Assembly: GCA_947503835.1 (NCBI GenBank)
Contig: CANNFM010000007.1
Coordinates: 62,001 to 126,000 of the forward strand
Source: an uncultured Aquimarina sp.
GTDB lineage: Bacteria > Bacteroidota > Bacteroidia > Flavobacteriales > Flavobacteriaceae
Reading direction: 5' to 3'
Length of the DNA: 64,000 bases
Shown here: in pieces, positions 43,164-52,944 of the stretch
Position numbering within the stretch: the stretch's first letter is position 1
Layout: every line of letters begins with the position of its first letter
Translations under genes and position numbers: made by a program
The notes under the pieces: model-generated
What the model was told of the DNA's origin: nothing
Database searches by the model: none
Seen by the model: the letters and a program-made list of their open reading frames with translations, nothing else

Positions 43164-45008
43164 ATGAGAATCTTCTATACAATTGTTATAGTTATAGGTA
43201 TATGTATTAGTAGTTCATACAGAGCATTTGCACAATCAACTTCTAATGATACTAAAGAAATAGAACAAGATTTATTACTCTCAAAAGAATTCTTGCATAA
43301 AAACATTGACAGTTCTTTGCTTTATATTGATAAAGCCTTGCTTCTTTCTAAATTAATTTCTAATGATACCCTTTTGGCAAAATCACATTTGCAAAAAAGT
43401 AGTATTCTTATTTTCAAGAAAAAGTTTTCTGAAGCTGATTCATTACTCCATAATAATCTAAAAAAAGAACTTCCAAATCATATCGAGGGGCAAACCTGGC
43501 ATAATTTGGGAACGATTCAGTATTACAAACAAGATTTTGAGAAAGCCCTAAACTTATTTCTCAAGGCTGTAGAAATTCTTGAAAAATCTGATAATCCAAA
43601 GTTATTGGTAAATGCATACACCAATATCGGATCTATTAATGCTAGTCTGAAATATTATGATAAAGCATTACATTATCTTGAAAAAGCACTTCCACTAAGT
43701 GATTTTAATGAATCTATACGATTGCAAATTTTAGTAAACTTAAGTTCTATATATTACAATCAAAAGTTGTTTAAAAAATATTTAAAAAGCGCTAGTAAAG
43801 CTGAGCAATTGGCCAAAAAACACGATTCAAAGCGTGTCCTTTCGGTTATCTACAGTAATTTATCCAATTATTACGCCGAAGAAGGAGCAGAATACAATAA
43901 AGCTATTATATATGGTAAAAAAGCTATTAAATTCAAAAAAGAACTTAATAGTCTATATACGATAGGACTTACATACAATAACCTAGGATATTCTTATCTC
44001 AAAAAAAAAGAGTATCGTAATGCTATTACCTACCTTGATAGTGCTCTTCCAGGAACTAAAGGACTACTAAAATCTTACATATATAACAATCTTAAAGATT
44101 CACATATTGGTCTAAAGGATTATAAAAAAGCAATGCATTATGCAGATCTTAAAGACATCCTTAAAGACTCTATTACTAATGCACAACAAAAGGAAAAAGT
44201 AGCAGAACTAACCGAAAAATTTGAGTCTGAAAAGAAACAACAACAAATCGATATTTTAGACACCAAAAACGAACTACAGGCACTCACCATTTCTCAACAA
44301 AAATATTTGTTAATGGTTTTGGCTGCATTTGGATTGTTATTTATAATCCTAGGCTATTTTGGATTCAAGAATTACAAAACCAAACAACAATTAGATACCG
44401 TTTTATTACAGCAAAAAGTTAGAAAAATGCAACTTAACCCTCATTTTTTGTTTAATGCATTGCAAAGTATTCAAAATTTCATCTACCAAAATGATAAAGA
44501 AAAATCGAGCTCATATTTGGCTAGCTATTCTAAGTTAATACGAATGATACTAGAAAAATCAAATGATGATTTTATAAGTATCGAAGATGATAAACTTGCT
44601 TTAGAAGCCTATCTTAATTTACAGCAACTAACTTATAATGACACCTTTTCTTACACAATAGATGTTGAGGAGACTGTTGATGAGGATTTTGATAGGTTAC
44701 CCTCCCTTATAACCCAACCTTTTGTAGAAAATGCTGTACTTCATGGCATAAAAGGTATTAACGAAGGTTGCATAAGAGTAAAATACTTTAAAAAAAATAA
44801 TACATTATTTGTGTCTATTACTGATAATGGTAAAGGCTTTGGTGACGAAAAGGAAAATTCTAAAAAACTACACAAGTCCATGAGTATGGGAATTATAAAA
44901 GAGCAGCTAAAAAACTTAAATAGAACATCTAAGAACTTTAACGGAAATATCGCTATTAATTCTTCTACAACAGGCACAGAAGTGCTTTTGAGTTTTACCG
45001 CAGCTTAA
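43164..45008 (+). CDS. TPR-containing LytS-type sensor histidine kinase
   Basis: A 614-residue protein with signal/anchor (residues 1-24) and about six TPR units (about 60-310; NAYTNIGSINASLKYYDKAL, LTYNNLGYSYLKKKEYRNAI). A membrane helix (about 385-405) and a short coiled coil follow, then a His_kinase/HATPase pair. H427 in LNPHFLFNALQSIQNFIYQ is the phospho-acceptor; PFVENAVLHGI and ITDNGKGFG are the N and G boxes. Such TPR-kinases sense through the periplasmic or cytoplasmic TPR part. It is operonic with the LytTR regulator 21 bp downstream. Confidence 0.92.
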   Translation: MRIFYTIVIVIGICISSSYRAFAQSTSNDTKEIEQDLLLSKEFLHKNIDSSLLYIDKALLLSKLISNDTLLAKSHLQKSSILIFKKKFSEADSLLHNNLKKELPNHIEGQTWHNLGTIQYYKQDFEKALNLFLKAVEILEKSDNPKLLVNAYTNIGSINASLKYYDKALHYLEKALPLSDFNESIRLQILVNLSSIYYNQKLFKKYLKSASKAEQLAKKHDSKRVLSVIYSNLSNYYAEEGAEYNKAIIYGKKAIKFKKELNSLYTIGLTYNNLGYSYLKKKEYRNAITYLDSALPGTKGLLKSYIYNNLKDSHIGLKDYKKAMHYADLKDILKDSITNAQQKEKVAELTEKFESEKKQQQIDILDTKNELQALTISQQKYLLMVLAAFGLLFIILGYFGFKNYKTKQQLDTVLLQQKVRKMQLNPHFLFNALQSIQNFIYQNDKEKSSSYLASYSKLIRMILEKSNDDFISIEDDKLALEAYLNLQQLTYNDTFSYTIDVEETVDEDFDRLPSLITQPFVENAVLHGIKGINEGCIRVKYFKKNNTLFVSITDNGKGFGDEKENSKKLHKSMSMGIIKEQLKNLNRTSKNFNGNIAINSSTTGTEVLLSFTAA

Positions 45009-45028
45009 AAATAAAGTATCTTTATCGT

Positions 45029-45775
45029 ATGAATGCTATATCCTGTTTTATTGTAGAAGATGACCCACAAGCACTCTCTTATGTTTCATCAATCATAAAA
45101 CAATATGGGAACGTTACTATTCTTGGCAATTCTGAATCTATACATGATGCTGCAAAGCATATAAAAAAGTTTCGACCAGATTTTATCATCCTAGATGTAT
45201 TTCTTACCGATGGTAATGCTTTTGAGTTTCTTGCATTATTTGATTCTATTGATTTCAAAATAATATTCACAACTTCATTTGCAAAATATGCCATTGAGGC
45301 TTTTAAGTTTAGTGCATTAGATTATCTTTTAAAACCCTACACAGAACAGCAGATGGTTTCTGCACTTCAAAAAGTTGATCAAGATATTCATAAAGAGAAT
45401 TATCAGCTTCAATTACAAACATTACTTCAAAATTTTTCAAATCAAACAGCATCAAAAAAACTTATTCTCAAAAATGCAGATGCAATCCACATTATTAAAA
45501 CTGAAGAGATTTTATTTGCAAAATCTGATAACAACTATACCACATTTTTTCTCATATCCGGAAAAGAAATATTAGTTTCAAAGCCCTTGAAGTCATTTGA
45601 AGAAAAATTAACTGATCTTAGTTTTTTTCGCGTGCATCAGAGTTTTTTGATTAATCTAATTTATATTACTTCATTTGATAAACGCAATGAACAAATCATT
45701 CTTGATCAAAAACATGCAATTCCTGTTGCGCAGAGTAAAAAGCAACAGTTGATTGCATATATAGAAAAACTATAA
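45029..45775 (+). CDS. LytTR family response regulator
   Basis: A 248-residue protein: receiver domain (about 5-115) with acidic pocket E10/D11/D12, phospho-acceptor D56 in FIILDVFLT and the conserved Lys in YLLKPYTE; then a LytTR DNA-binding domain (about 145-245) with ILFAKSDNNYTTFFL, RVHQSFLINL and PVAQSKKQQL. It is the partner of the TPR kinase upstream and probably controls a small regulon through a direct-repeat binding site. The downstream exported genes are possible targets. Confidence 0.93.
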   Translation: MNAISCFIVEDDPQALSYVSSIIKQYGNVTILGNSESIHDAAKHIKKFRPDFIILDVFLTDGNAFEFLALFDSIDFKIIFTTSFAKYAIEAFKFSALDYLLKPYTEQQMVSALQKVDQDIHKENYQLQLQTLLQNFSNQTASKKLILKNADAIHIIKTEEILFAKSDNNYTTFFLISGKEILVSKPLKSFEEKLTDLSFFRVHQSFLINLIYITSFDKRNEQIILDQKHAIPVAQSKKQQLIAYIEKL

Positions 45776-45898
45776 ACCATAAATTCTCGTCTAGACCTCT
45801 CATTTTCTGGAAATATAAAGTCAAATTCTCATTTGCCAAAAACCCTAACATTAATAGGCTTAATTTAGTTCATAGAACTAATTTTCACACCAATTAAA

Positions 45899-46531
45899 AT
45901 GAGAACAACAATCACTATTATTATATCTGTTTTGGTATTCATTTCTTGCGGAAGAGATAAGCAAAAAGAAGATGAACCTGGTCTATTTGATGTTATTAAA
46001 GGTGTTTCTGAGCTAAATAAAATTGCCGATGAAGCCGAAAAAATTGAAGAAGAAGGCGAAAAGCTTTTAAAAGCAACCCCTATTTCTAATACAGAGCTAA
46101 AGACTTTACTACCCGAAAGTCTATCTGGTTATCCCAGAAAGAAATTTTCTATAGGTAATCAATTTATGGCCGATGTGGCCATGGCTGAAGCAGAATACGA
46201 AAATGAAGACGGAAACATAATTTCTCTTTCTATTATTGATGGTGCAGGAGAAACAGGAAGTGCTATGATTGCATTAAGTCGTTTAGGGTTTGCAAGAGAC
46301 TTTGAAGAGCAGACCAATACTGGATACAGAAAATCGATCACCATCAATGGTTACAAGGCTATCGAAGAAGTAGAAAAAGATGAATATGACGATAGCGAAG
46401 ACTCTAAAATTGATGTAATGGTGGCAAATCGATTTATCGTTTCATTAGAAGGTAATAACGTCGCTTTACAGAAAATTAAAAAGGCGATAGATGAACTAGA
46501 CCTTAAAACATTAAAACAAAAAGCTGACTAA
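45899..46531 (+). CDS. Putative lipoprotein
   Basis: A 210-residue protein with a short lipoprotein signal (ITIIISVLVFISC, Cys17), a Glu/Lys-rich helical linker (about 30-60) and an alpha/beta domain (about 65-200; LKTLLPESLSGYPRKKFSIG, SGAGETGS-like DGAGETGSAMIALSRLGFAR). No family was recognised. It is 123 bp after the LytTR regulator and 45 bp before another exported protein, all on the plus strand. Confidence 0.75.
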   Translation: MRTTITIIISVLVFISCGRDKQKEDEPGLFDVIKGVSELNKIADEAEKIEEEGEKLLKATPISNTELKTLLPESLSGYPRKKFSIGNQFMADVAMAEAEYENEDGNIISLSIIDGAGETGSAMIALSRLGFARDFEEQTNTGYRKSITINGYKAIEEVEKDEYDDSEDSKIDVMVANRFIVSLEGNNVALQKIKKAIDELDLKTLKQKAD

Positions 46532-46576
46532 CACACAATAAAAACACACCACACGGTCATCAAAATAAAACTGAAA

Positions 46577-47287
46577 ATGAAAAATATCGACTTCAAAACA
46601 CTATGCTTTGCTGTTGTAATCTTTGCTATATCGCCTATAATTGGTTATGCTCAAGAATGTAATGCTGTTCTTTTTATGAAAAAGGGAGCAATTCTAGATT
46701 ACACAGATTACAATAAAAATGGGAAAAAGAAAAGTACAACCAGACATGAAACTATTGACATATCAGGAACTGGTAATACCATTGATGCAATAATCGAAGC
46801 TACAGTAAATGACAAAAAAAATAAAACCCCTTTTAGCACTCAGTATAAAGCCAATTGTAATAATGGCCTTTTTAGTGTAGATATGCTTCGATTTTTTAGT
46901 TTAGATAAACTGTCTGAACAAAATCAAGAAAATCTTAAACTCGAAATAGATGGGGATGTATTAGAGTTTCCTACAAATAGTGATATTGGAGATCAATTAG
47001 ATGATGGGTATATAAGTATCAAACTAAACAATCAAGGATTCACATTAATCACAATGACATTTAATATCCTAAATAGAAAAATTGTTGGAGAAGAAACCAT
47101 CACTACTCCTGCTGGTTCATTTAAATGTCAAAAGGTGACGTTTGATTTCAAAAGTAAATTTGGGATTATCAAAATAAATGGCAGTGGTGTAGAATGGTAC
47201 CATGATAATGTAGTGGTAGTACGCTCAGAATCTTATAATAAAAAAGGAAAGTTGATAGGGTATCATGAATTGACGGGAATTAGATAG
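46577..47287 (+). CDS. Exported TapB/DUF3108-like beta-barrel-type protein
   Basis: A 236-residue protein with a Sec signal ending YAQ. The mature part is all-beta with NIDGTG-like segments (YTDYNKNGKKKSTTRHETID), a FNILNRKIVGEETITTPAGS motif followed by FKCQKV, and GVEWYHDNVVVVRSESYNKK, a pattern found in DUF3108/TapB-like periplasmic proteins. Role unknown. It forms a likely two-gene unit with the lipoprotein upstream and ends in a hairpin. Confidence 0.7.
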   Translation: MKNIDFKTLCFAVVIFAISPIIGYAQECNAVLFMKKGAILDYTDYNKNGKKKSTTRHETIDISGTGNTIDAIIEATVNDKKNKTPFSTQYKANCNNGLFSVDMLRFFSLDKLSEQNQENLKLEIDGDVLEFPTNSDIGDQLDDGYISIKLNNQGFTLITMTFNILNRKIVGEETITTPAGSFKCQKVTFDFKSKFGIIKINGSGVEWYHDNVVVVRSESYNKKGKLIGYHELTGIR

Positions 47288-47320
47288 TCGAAAGAGATAT
47301 TTCTTATTATTTTTAAGAGT

Positions 47321-47364
47321 AAACCTCAATTATCAAACTTTATTTTTTGATATATTGGGGTTTT
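47321..47364 (+). terminator. Candidate terminator after the exported protein gene
   Basis: aaacctcaattatcaaa pairs imperfectly with tttgatatattggggttt and is followed by tgttattt; it lies 34 bp beyond the stop at 47287. Confidence 0.5.
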
Positions 47365-47413
47365 GTTATTTATCAATAAATACTCAAGAAGAAACCTAAT
47401 TTGAAAATCTCTA

Positions 47414-49126
47414 ATGACACGCCAACATTACATACTTATATTTTCTCTTTTTTTATGTTTTCATCTATACTCTTTTCAACAAAGTGAACGGGACAAGAAC
47501 TTCATCATTAATAATAAAGATACTGATTCTATTGAAAATTTCTTGGTAAAAACTCTAAGCACTAATACGATATTAGCAGAAAGCTACTACAAGCTCTATT
47601 TAGATAGAGGTATAGAAAATGAGAATTATTCAATACAATTCTTCGCTAATTATTATTTAGGTAATATAGCATATCGTAATAAAAAATATGATAAAACAAT
47701 TCATTACGGAAATAACGCGATAACATCTGCTGAAAACATTAGAAATGGAAATTATATACTAAGTGGACTATATCTCGTTGCCGCCGCATATCAAGAAAAG
47801 AGAGATCGCAAAAATTCATTAAATCGATATTTACGCGCTCAAAAGATTATCGAGGACTATAATCTTAAAAATTATCAAATTTATAATTTAGTCAGTATCG
47901 GACAAATTAGAATTAGACTTGATCAAACTCAAAAAGCGCTGACGTCTTTTCAAAAAGCTTTTAAATTACTACAAAAACCCTCTAAAAAGTCAGATACTAA
48001 TTATGATGTCAAATACCTATCAATAATTCAGGGTTTTGGGGTTTGCTACTATAAGTTAGGTAACTATGACGAAGCCCTCAAATATGATTATCAAGGTTTA
48101 CAATATGCAGAAAAACTAAATCTGATAGCGTATATCATTGATTTTAATCTTAATATAGGAGAGGCTTATATCGCTAAACAAAAATATCTTAAAGCTCTTT
48201 CTTATCTCAATATTGCTAAAGCTGACATTATAAAGCTTAATAAAACGAATGATCCCGACCTATTTACCGCAAACCTTCATATAGCTACTTGCTTATATAA
48301 TCAAACCGAATACAGTAAAGCTAGAGATATATTAGAACAAAACTTTCAGCATATAAAAACTAACCCAGAAGTAGAAAAAATACAAGAAGCTCATGTGTTA
48401 GCTATTAAATGTGGTGAAAAATTACAGGATACCAGTTTACAGTTTAAATATACCAAAGCCTATAATAAAATTGTTGATTCTCTTTACCAAAATGATATAA
48501 ATGCTCAAGAGAAATTATATGACCGTGATCTAGAAAGTCTTGAAGAAAAAAATAAAAATTTAATATCTAAAAATTTTCTCTACGCTATTGGGTTTTTATT
48601 AGCTTTAGTTTTTGCGGCTGTAATTTTATTCTACACTATTAAAACCAAAAAAAAGAATAAAAGCTTATTTGAGGAATTACAAAAAGGAAGAATACAGGAA
48701 AATGTATCCAAAACTTTAAACGTTCAAAAAAATGAATTTATTACAGACAAAAAAGCAAATAGCTTATTAGAGCGATTGTTGGATTTAGAAAAAACAACTT
48801 TTTATTTGAGTCCAGATTGTAGTTTGTATACGACCGCAAAAGATATCGAAACCAATACCACTTATTTGTCGAAAATCATTAATGAGTATAAACGGCAATC
48901 CTTTAATGACTACATCAATGAATTAAGAATTAAATTTTGTATTGAACAATTAAACACAAATCATAAGTTTAGATCATATACCATCAAAGCCATTGCAGGA
49001 GAATTAGGTTATAAGAGTGTAAATACTTTTGCATCAGCATTTAAAAAACAAACAGGCTTAAGTCATTCTTATTTTATCAAAAAAGTAATATCCAATACTT
49101 ATGAGTCTAGCAAAATTGATATATAA
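47414..49126 (+). CDS. TPR-transmembrane-AraC type transcriptional regulator
   Basis: A 570-residue protein with an N-terminal signal/anchor, TPR units (about 60-330; LSIIQGFGVCYYKLGNYDEA, FTANLHIATCLYNQTEYSKA), one membrane helix (about 390-412) and a C-terminal AraC HTH (about 470-565). The HTH includes YLSKIINEYKRQSFNDYINE and IKAIAGELGYKSVNTFASAF, followed by KKQTGLSHSYF. This is a one-component membrane regulator common in Bacteroidetes. The following T9SS and lipoprotein genes are candidates for control. Confidence 0.9.
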   Translation: MTRQHYILIFSLFLCFHLYSFQQSERDKNFIINNKDTDSIENFLVKTLSTNTILAESYYKLYLDRGIENENYSIQFFANYYLGNIAYRNKKYDKTIHYGNNAITSAENIRNGNYILSGLYLVAAAYQEKRDRKNSLNRYLRAQKIIEDYNLKNYQIYNLVSIGQIRIRLDQTQKALTSFQKAFKLLQKPSKKSDTNYDVKYLSIIQGFGVCYYKLGNYDEALKYDYQGLQYAEKLNLIAYIIDFNLNIGEAYIAKQKYLKALSYLNIAKADIIKLNKTNDPDLFTANLHIATCLYNQTEYSKARDILEQNFQHIKTNPEVEKIQEAHVLAIKCGEKLQDTSLQFKYTKAYNKIVDSLYQNDINAQEKLYDRDLESLEEKNKNLISKNFLYAIGFLLALVFAAVILFYTIKTKKKNKSLFEELQKGRIQENVSKTLNVQKNEFITDKKANSLLERLLDLEKTTFYLSPDCSLYTTAKDIETNTTYLSKIINEYKRQSFNDYINELRIKFCIEQLNTNHKFRSYTIKAIAGELGYKSVNTFASAFKKQTGLSHSYFIKKVISNTYESSKIDI

Positions 49127-49148
49127 TTACTTGTATAAATAAAGATAA

Positions 49149-49176
49149 GAATGTCAATTTTATAAAATTGACATTC
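49149..49176 (+). terminator. Hairpin after the TPR-AraC gene
   Basis: gaatgtcaatttt (49149-49161) and aaaattgacattc (49164-49176) are a perfect 13-bp inverted repeat with a minimal loop. No T-run follows, so termination is uncertain. Confidence 0.5.
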
Positions 49177-49249
49177 CAAAATTCATAATTTTCTATTTAG
49201 GATAAAGCAATGAGTATTTTTACCGAATAACCAATAAATACACAGTTTT

Positions 49250-50362
49250 ATGTTTGAAAAATTTAAGTTCTTATCAGTAATTTTCTTTATCACTTTTGTT
49301 ACTCAGTCTATTGCTCAAGAAACCGAAAGTGATTTTGAAAAAATGATTGATATTACCATTAATACCAGTACAGGACTTATAGAAATCGATGAGTCACAAG
49401 TACATGACCTTCACGTTTTTATTTGGGGAAAAATAAAATTTAATATCTACGGTTTATATCAAAATACCTATACTGGTCAGCGTATCACAGAAAAGAAATT
49501 TAATATATCATCTACCATTATAAACACGACGTTAACCCCAATCCTTATCCCTCCTACCAGACCAGATCCTGATGATCGTAATGTAAACAATAACAAAATA
49601 TTACTAGGAACTATGGTGTTAGATCTATTACGGTATGATGTCACTCCTGGAGTAAAGAATGCCACATTATCTTTATCAGAATTAGATAATACTATAGTAA
49701 ATCAGAGAGATATTTCATTTAATGTATATGATCCTGAACAACTCGGAGATCTTGAAATAACTCATGCCGAGACCGTTATCACTAACATTGACAGAAACCA
49801 ACATACAGTGCAAATTAAGGCACATATAAGAAACACGGGGAGAGATGATATTAATGAAAAATCAAAGGTTAGGTTTTATATTAAAATTGAAAATAAATTA
49901 AAGCTCATTAGAACAAAATATGTAGGACCTATTAGAGAAAATAATAGTAAAAGCTGTATAATTTTTGTTGATTACGATACCTACTCTAAAATTATAGGTG
50001 AAAAATTGTATATCATAGTTGATGAAGATAATTATATTAGAGAGCGTAATGATTTTAATAATTATTTGAACTATGAAGTTCCCCAAATTCAAATACATCC
50101 CGATACGATCAAAACCTTTCCAAATCCTTTTAAGGATCAGGTAAATTTCACTTTTTTTCTAGATCAAGATGCCTCACCACTTGTTGTGCTTACGCTATAT
50201 AACAGATTTGGGATGAATGTGGCTACAAAAGGCTATGTTTTACCGCCTAATAACACATATCAGACCATAACCTATTTTAATGATACCTTGCCAAAAGGAA
50301 TATATGTCTATACACTTGCAGTCGGTAACATAATATATCAAGGAATAATAGTAAGGAAATAA
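49250..50362 (+). CDS. Secreted CARDB-like protein with T9SS sorting domain
   Basis: A 370-residue protein with a Sec signal ending IAQ. An N-terminal beta domain (about 30-160) is followed by a CARDB-like Ig domain (about 165-270; QIKAHIRNTGRDDINEKSKV, VDEDNYIRERNDFNNYLNYE). The C-terminal ~85 residues are a T9SS type A sorting domain: TFPNPFKDQVNFTFFLDQDA, VLTLYNRFGMNV, LPKGIYVYTLAVGN and the final Lys end VRK. It is predicted to reach the cell surface. No enzymatic motif. A terminator follows. Confidence 0.85.
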   Translation: MFEKFKFLSVIFFITFVTQSIAQETESDFEKMIDITINTSTGLIEIDESQVHDLHVFIWGKIKFNIYGLYQNTYTGQRITEKKFNISSTIINTTLTPILIPPTRPDPDDRNVNNNKILLGTMVLDLLRYDVTPGVKNATLSLSELDNTIVNQRDISFNVYDPEQLGDLEITHAETVITNIDRNQHTVQIKAHIRNTGRDDINEKSKVRFYIKIENKLKLIRTKYVGPIRENNSKSCIIFVDYDTYSKIIGEKLYIIVDEDNYIRERNDFNNYLNYEVPQIQIHPDTIKTFPNPFKDQVNFTFFLDQDASPLVVLTLYNRFGMNVATKGYVLPPNNTYQTITYFNDTLPKGIYVYTLAVGNIIYQGIIVRK

Positions 50363-50382
50363 TACTATTTATTTTTTTTTTG

Positions 50383-50420
50383 AAAAGCCGTTTCACACAT
50401 AGTTTGAAACGGCTTTTTTT
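50383..50420 (+). terminator. Terminator after the CARDB-like T9SS gene
   Basis: aaaagccgtttca and tgaaacggctttt form a perfect 13-bp stem, followed by ttt; it lies 20 bp after the stop. Confidence 0.85.
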
Positions 50421-50583
50421 GGTCTTATATATCTTTGAAATTAACAATTAGACACCTTTCTATTTTGTCAGATTTATAAATCTGACTTTTCTTCTTTTTT
50501 ATAATCAATGAATTGGATATAGCTTTACCAAAGAATTCTGGTCGACAAGAATCACAAATCACTTTTAAACTATAATCAAAAAC

Positions 50584-51246
50584 ATGAAAAAACGTATAGA
50601 AATAGTAGTATTGACAGTTTTCTTATTAGTAGTAGCGAGTTGTCAAACTGAAGAAGAGGATACTTTTCAGGATGAGCTTTTGGTCGAAAACAATGAGGAT
50701 GTAAAAATATTAGAGGACATTGATGATTTCGACTTCAGAAAATCTTCTGCTTTCTTGCATTGTTCACGAGATCCTTTCCCACAAGGATATCGAGTTCTTT
50801 ATTATACAAATAGTCCTACCTGTGAACCAAATTATTCAATATTATATTTAGGGTTGTATAATGCAGCGATCATCGTACCAATAGGGCAACCTATTATAAA
50901 TAATGCAGGTGCAGGCTGTGATGATAATTATTGCATATGGATTGTAGGGAACAACTTTGAACCTAATGCTTATGTGGATATCAGAACCACAACCGGATCT
51001 TCAATCATCGGTACGTATAGAGGTTCAAATCGTGTCCAATATGTTAACTCACAAGGGCAAGACGTTATTACTTTGCGTCTAAATTCTGCGTTAGAACGTA
51101 ATGAATTTGCAAATAGAGGTTTACGTATTTGGGTGGTTAATCCCGAGGCAAGAAAATGGGGCGATGGAAGAACGGTTAGAAGACCTTATACTCCTGGTGA
51201 TTCTGATCCAATTGACCCAGATGAGTGTAATCCTATATGTCCATAA
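50584..51246 (+). CDS. Cys-containing lipoprotein, probable IPT/TIG-like fold
   Basis: A 220-residue protein with a lipoprotein signal (VFLLVVASC, Cys20) and acidic linker. Most of the mature part is a beta-rich domain with NYCIWIVGNNFEPNAYVDIR and RSNRVQY-type (GSNRVQYVNSQGQ) strands, close to IPT/TIG-like Ig domains, and a C-terminal Pro/Asp/Cys tail (SDPIDPDECNPICP). There are several Cys outside the lipobox. Function unknown. It lies directly upstream of the peptide gene at 51398. Confidence 0.72.
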   Translation: MKKRIEIVVLTVFLLVVASCQTEEEDTFQDELLVENNEDVKILEDIDDFDFRKSSAFLHCSRDPFPQGYRVLYYTNSPTCEPNYSILYLGLYNAAIIVPIGQPIINNAGAGCDDNYCIWIVGNNFEPNAYVDIRTTTGSSIIGTYRGSNRVQYVNSQGQDVITLRLNSALERNEFANRGLRIWVVNPEARKWGDGRTVRRPYTPGDSDPIDPDECNPICP

Positions 51247-51397
51247 ATAACTTCATAACTGAACCATAAAATTTGATCTATAAAAAATAGAGTACTATGC
51301 GATTGTAATTTCTAAACAATCGAAAACTAAAGACATCATAGTAAACGGCGGAAACCGAAAAGCCTTTGACAGAGTAGGTAACACAAATAAAAGAATT

Positions 51398-51550
51398 ATG
51401 TTAAATAGCATTTTAAATTTAGAGGGGGTACAACAACTAAAGAAGAGTGAACAACAAACCATAAAAGCTGGCACTTATTATGGGGATTCTTGTCTGTCAT
51501 TATGTGGAGGAAGATGTTCTTTTGGCAATTGCTATCACCATATTGATTAA
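51398..51550 (+). CDS. Cys-rich ribosomally made peptide precursor with conserved leader
   Basis: A 50-codon gene. The leader MLNSILNLEGVQQLKKSEQQ is followed by TIKAGTYYGD; the core is SCLSLCGGRCSFGNCYHHID with four Cys (C32, C36, C40, C45) in a CxxxCxxxCxxxxC pattern. The leader is nearly that of the peptide at 15010-15171 and fits Bacteroidetes bacteriocin/natural-product precursors, with probable cleavage near the KAG motif. A strong terminator starts five bases after the stop, marking a short stand-alone transcript or the end of the lipoprotein operon. No modification enzyme or exporter is adjacent. Confidence 0.78.
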   Translation: MLNSILNLEGVQQLKKSEQQTIKAGTYYGDSCLSLCGGRCSFGNCYHHID

Positions 51551-51554
51551 TCAT

Positions 51555-51588
51555 AAATCCCCTAAGGTAGAAACCTTAGGGGATTTTT
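51555..51588 (+). terminator. Terminator after the Cys-rich peptide gene
   Basis: aaatcccctaaggt and accttaggggattt form a near-perfect stem with a short agaa-type loop, followed by T-runs. It lies between this peptide gene and the convergent M24 peptidase. Confidence 0.9.
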
Positions 51589-51608
51589 ATAAGCTATCAT
51601 AAAATATC

Positions 51609-52934
51609 CTATTCTCTTCTAGGAATCGTAATTAATTCTGTCTGTCGTTCATTTACATACTTAAACCCATCTTTACCCCAGAAACCAGCTTCTTCTAACA
51701 TGATTCTAATATCTTTTTTCCATTGCGGAATTGTTACAGTCGTATTTAACTCAATAGCATAGACTGTGTTTTCATACAAAGGATAGTCTCCCGTTCCAGG
51801 AACTCCTCCTTGTGAATCCCACATTCCAATGGTTGGGCCAGAGGAATGACCATACAATCCTAAGGGATGCGTATAAATTGAAGGCTTCAGCCCTTCTGCC
51901 CTACCTTGCTCTAAAGATTTGAGCAAAATCTCGTTTCCGGTCTTGCCAGTTTTAAAATTGGAAGTAAAAATATCCTGTACCCGATTACCGTCTGCAAAAG
52001 CTTTTATCAAATAATCTGGTGGAGAACTTTCATCATTTTTTAAAATATAGGCATGTTGCTGACAATCGGTATTCAATCTAAGGTAGGTAATCCCAAAATC
52101 ACAATGAATTAAATCTCCGGGTCCGATTATTTTATCCTTTGGCCTGTCTGAAAACGAAACGATATGACTTTGCAGATCCTCCCCTGTTCGTTGTATATCA
52201 ACTGTGGGATGAAACCAGGTTTTTAACCCCATATCGGTAACCTTTTGTCGTAGCCACCAAACTACATCATCTGTAGTTGTAGCTCCTGGCTTAATAACTG
52301 CAGTACTAAATGCCTCTTCGATAATTGTATGAGTTACCTCTACCAATTGTTTATAAATCTCTACTTCTTGTTCGGTACGTGTTTCTACCCATGCGATTGC
52401 CAATTTTTCTGCAGAAGTAATTTTTGACTTGAATTCTTGAGGTAAAACCTCCATAAATTCGTCATAATCAGTTTTAACGATTCCATCAACAATACCAAAA
52501 TATTTGGAGTAATTAATGCCAATTTTTTCAGGATTTCTTTCAGAAATTATATCTACTAATGCCTTCCATTGATCTGGCTGTTTTTCTTTATCCCATGCAG
52601 AATCTATATTTTTGCCCACGTTATATCGGGCAACAGCAAGTTTTTCTATTGTATTTTTTGTTTTATCTCTATAAAAAACTAAAATTGTTCTTCTTCTGGC
52701 ATTAAGCCATGTAGAGGGTAACATTGTTTTCAGCACCGGGTCTTCATTATATTCTCTAGAAATTAAAATCCACATATCGAACCCAGTACGATCCATTAAT
52801 TGTGGTAAAAGATTGTTAAATCGATCTTCTAACACCATATCAACAATATCAGCTCTTTGACGCTGCGGAAGGATTTGTGAATAGTTATATTGAACAAAAA
52901 GTAATACTGCAACAAACGAAGAGCATATTCTCAT
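51609..52934 (-). CDS. Exported M24 family metallopeptidase (Xaa-Pro aminopeptidase-like)
   Basis: A 441-residue protein with a signal peptide ending YSQ. The creatinase/prolidase-type N-domain (about 20-190) is followed by the pita-bread catalytic domain (about 200-430). Metal-binding candidates appear in DLIHCDFGITYLRLNTDCQQ (two Asp, His), YTHPLGLYGHSSG (His), NTVYAIELNTTV (Glu) and the C-terminal Glu in MLEEAGFW. It is predicted to cleave N-terminal residues next to proline in the periplasm. It follows the vWA/plug gene by 10 bp on the same strand. Confidence 0.88.
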   Translation of the reverse strand: MRICSSFVAVLLFVQYNYSQILPQRQRADIVDMVLEDRFNNLLPQLMDRTGFDMWILISREYNEDPVLKTMLPSTWLNARRRTILVFYRDKTKNTIEKLAVARYNVGKNIDSAWDKEKQPDQWKALVDIISERNPEKIGINYSKYFGIVDGIVKTDYDEFMEVLPQEFKSKITSAEKLAIAWVETRTEQEVEIYKQLVEVTHTIIEEAFSTAVIKPGATTTDDVVWWLRQKVTDMGLKTWFHPTVDIQRTGEDLQSHIVSFSDRPKDKIIGPGDLIHCDFGITYLRLNTDCQQHAYILKNDESSPPDYLIKAFADGNRVQDIFTSNFKTGKTGNEILLKSLEQGRAEGLKPSIYTHPLGLYGHSSGPTIGMWDSQGGVPGTGDYPLYENTVYAIELNTTVTIPQWKKDIRIMLEEAGFWGKDGFKYVNERQTELITIPRRE

Positions 52935-52944
52935 AAAAATGATT

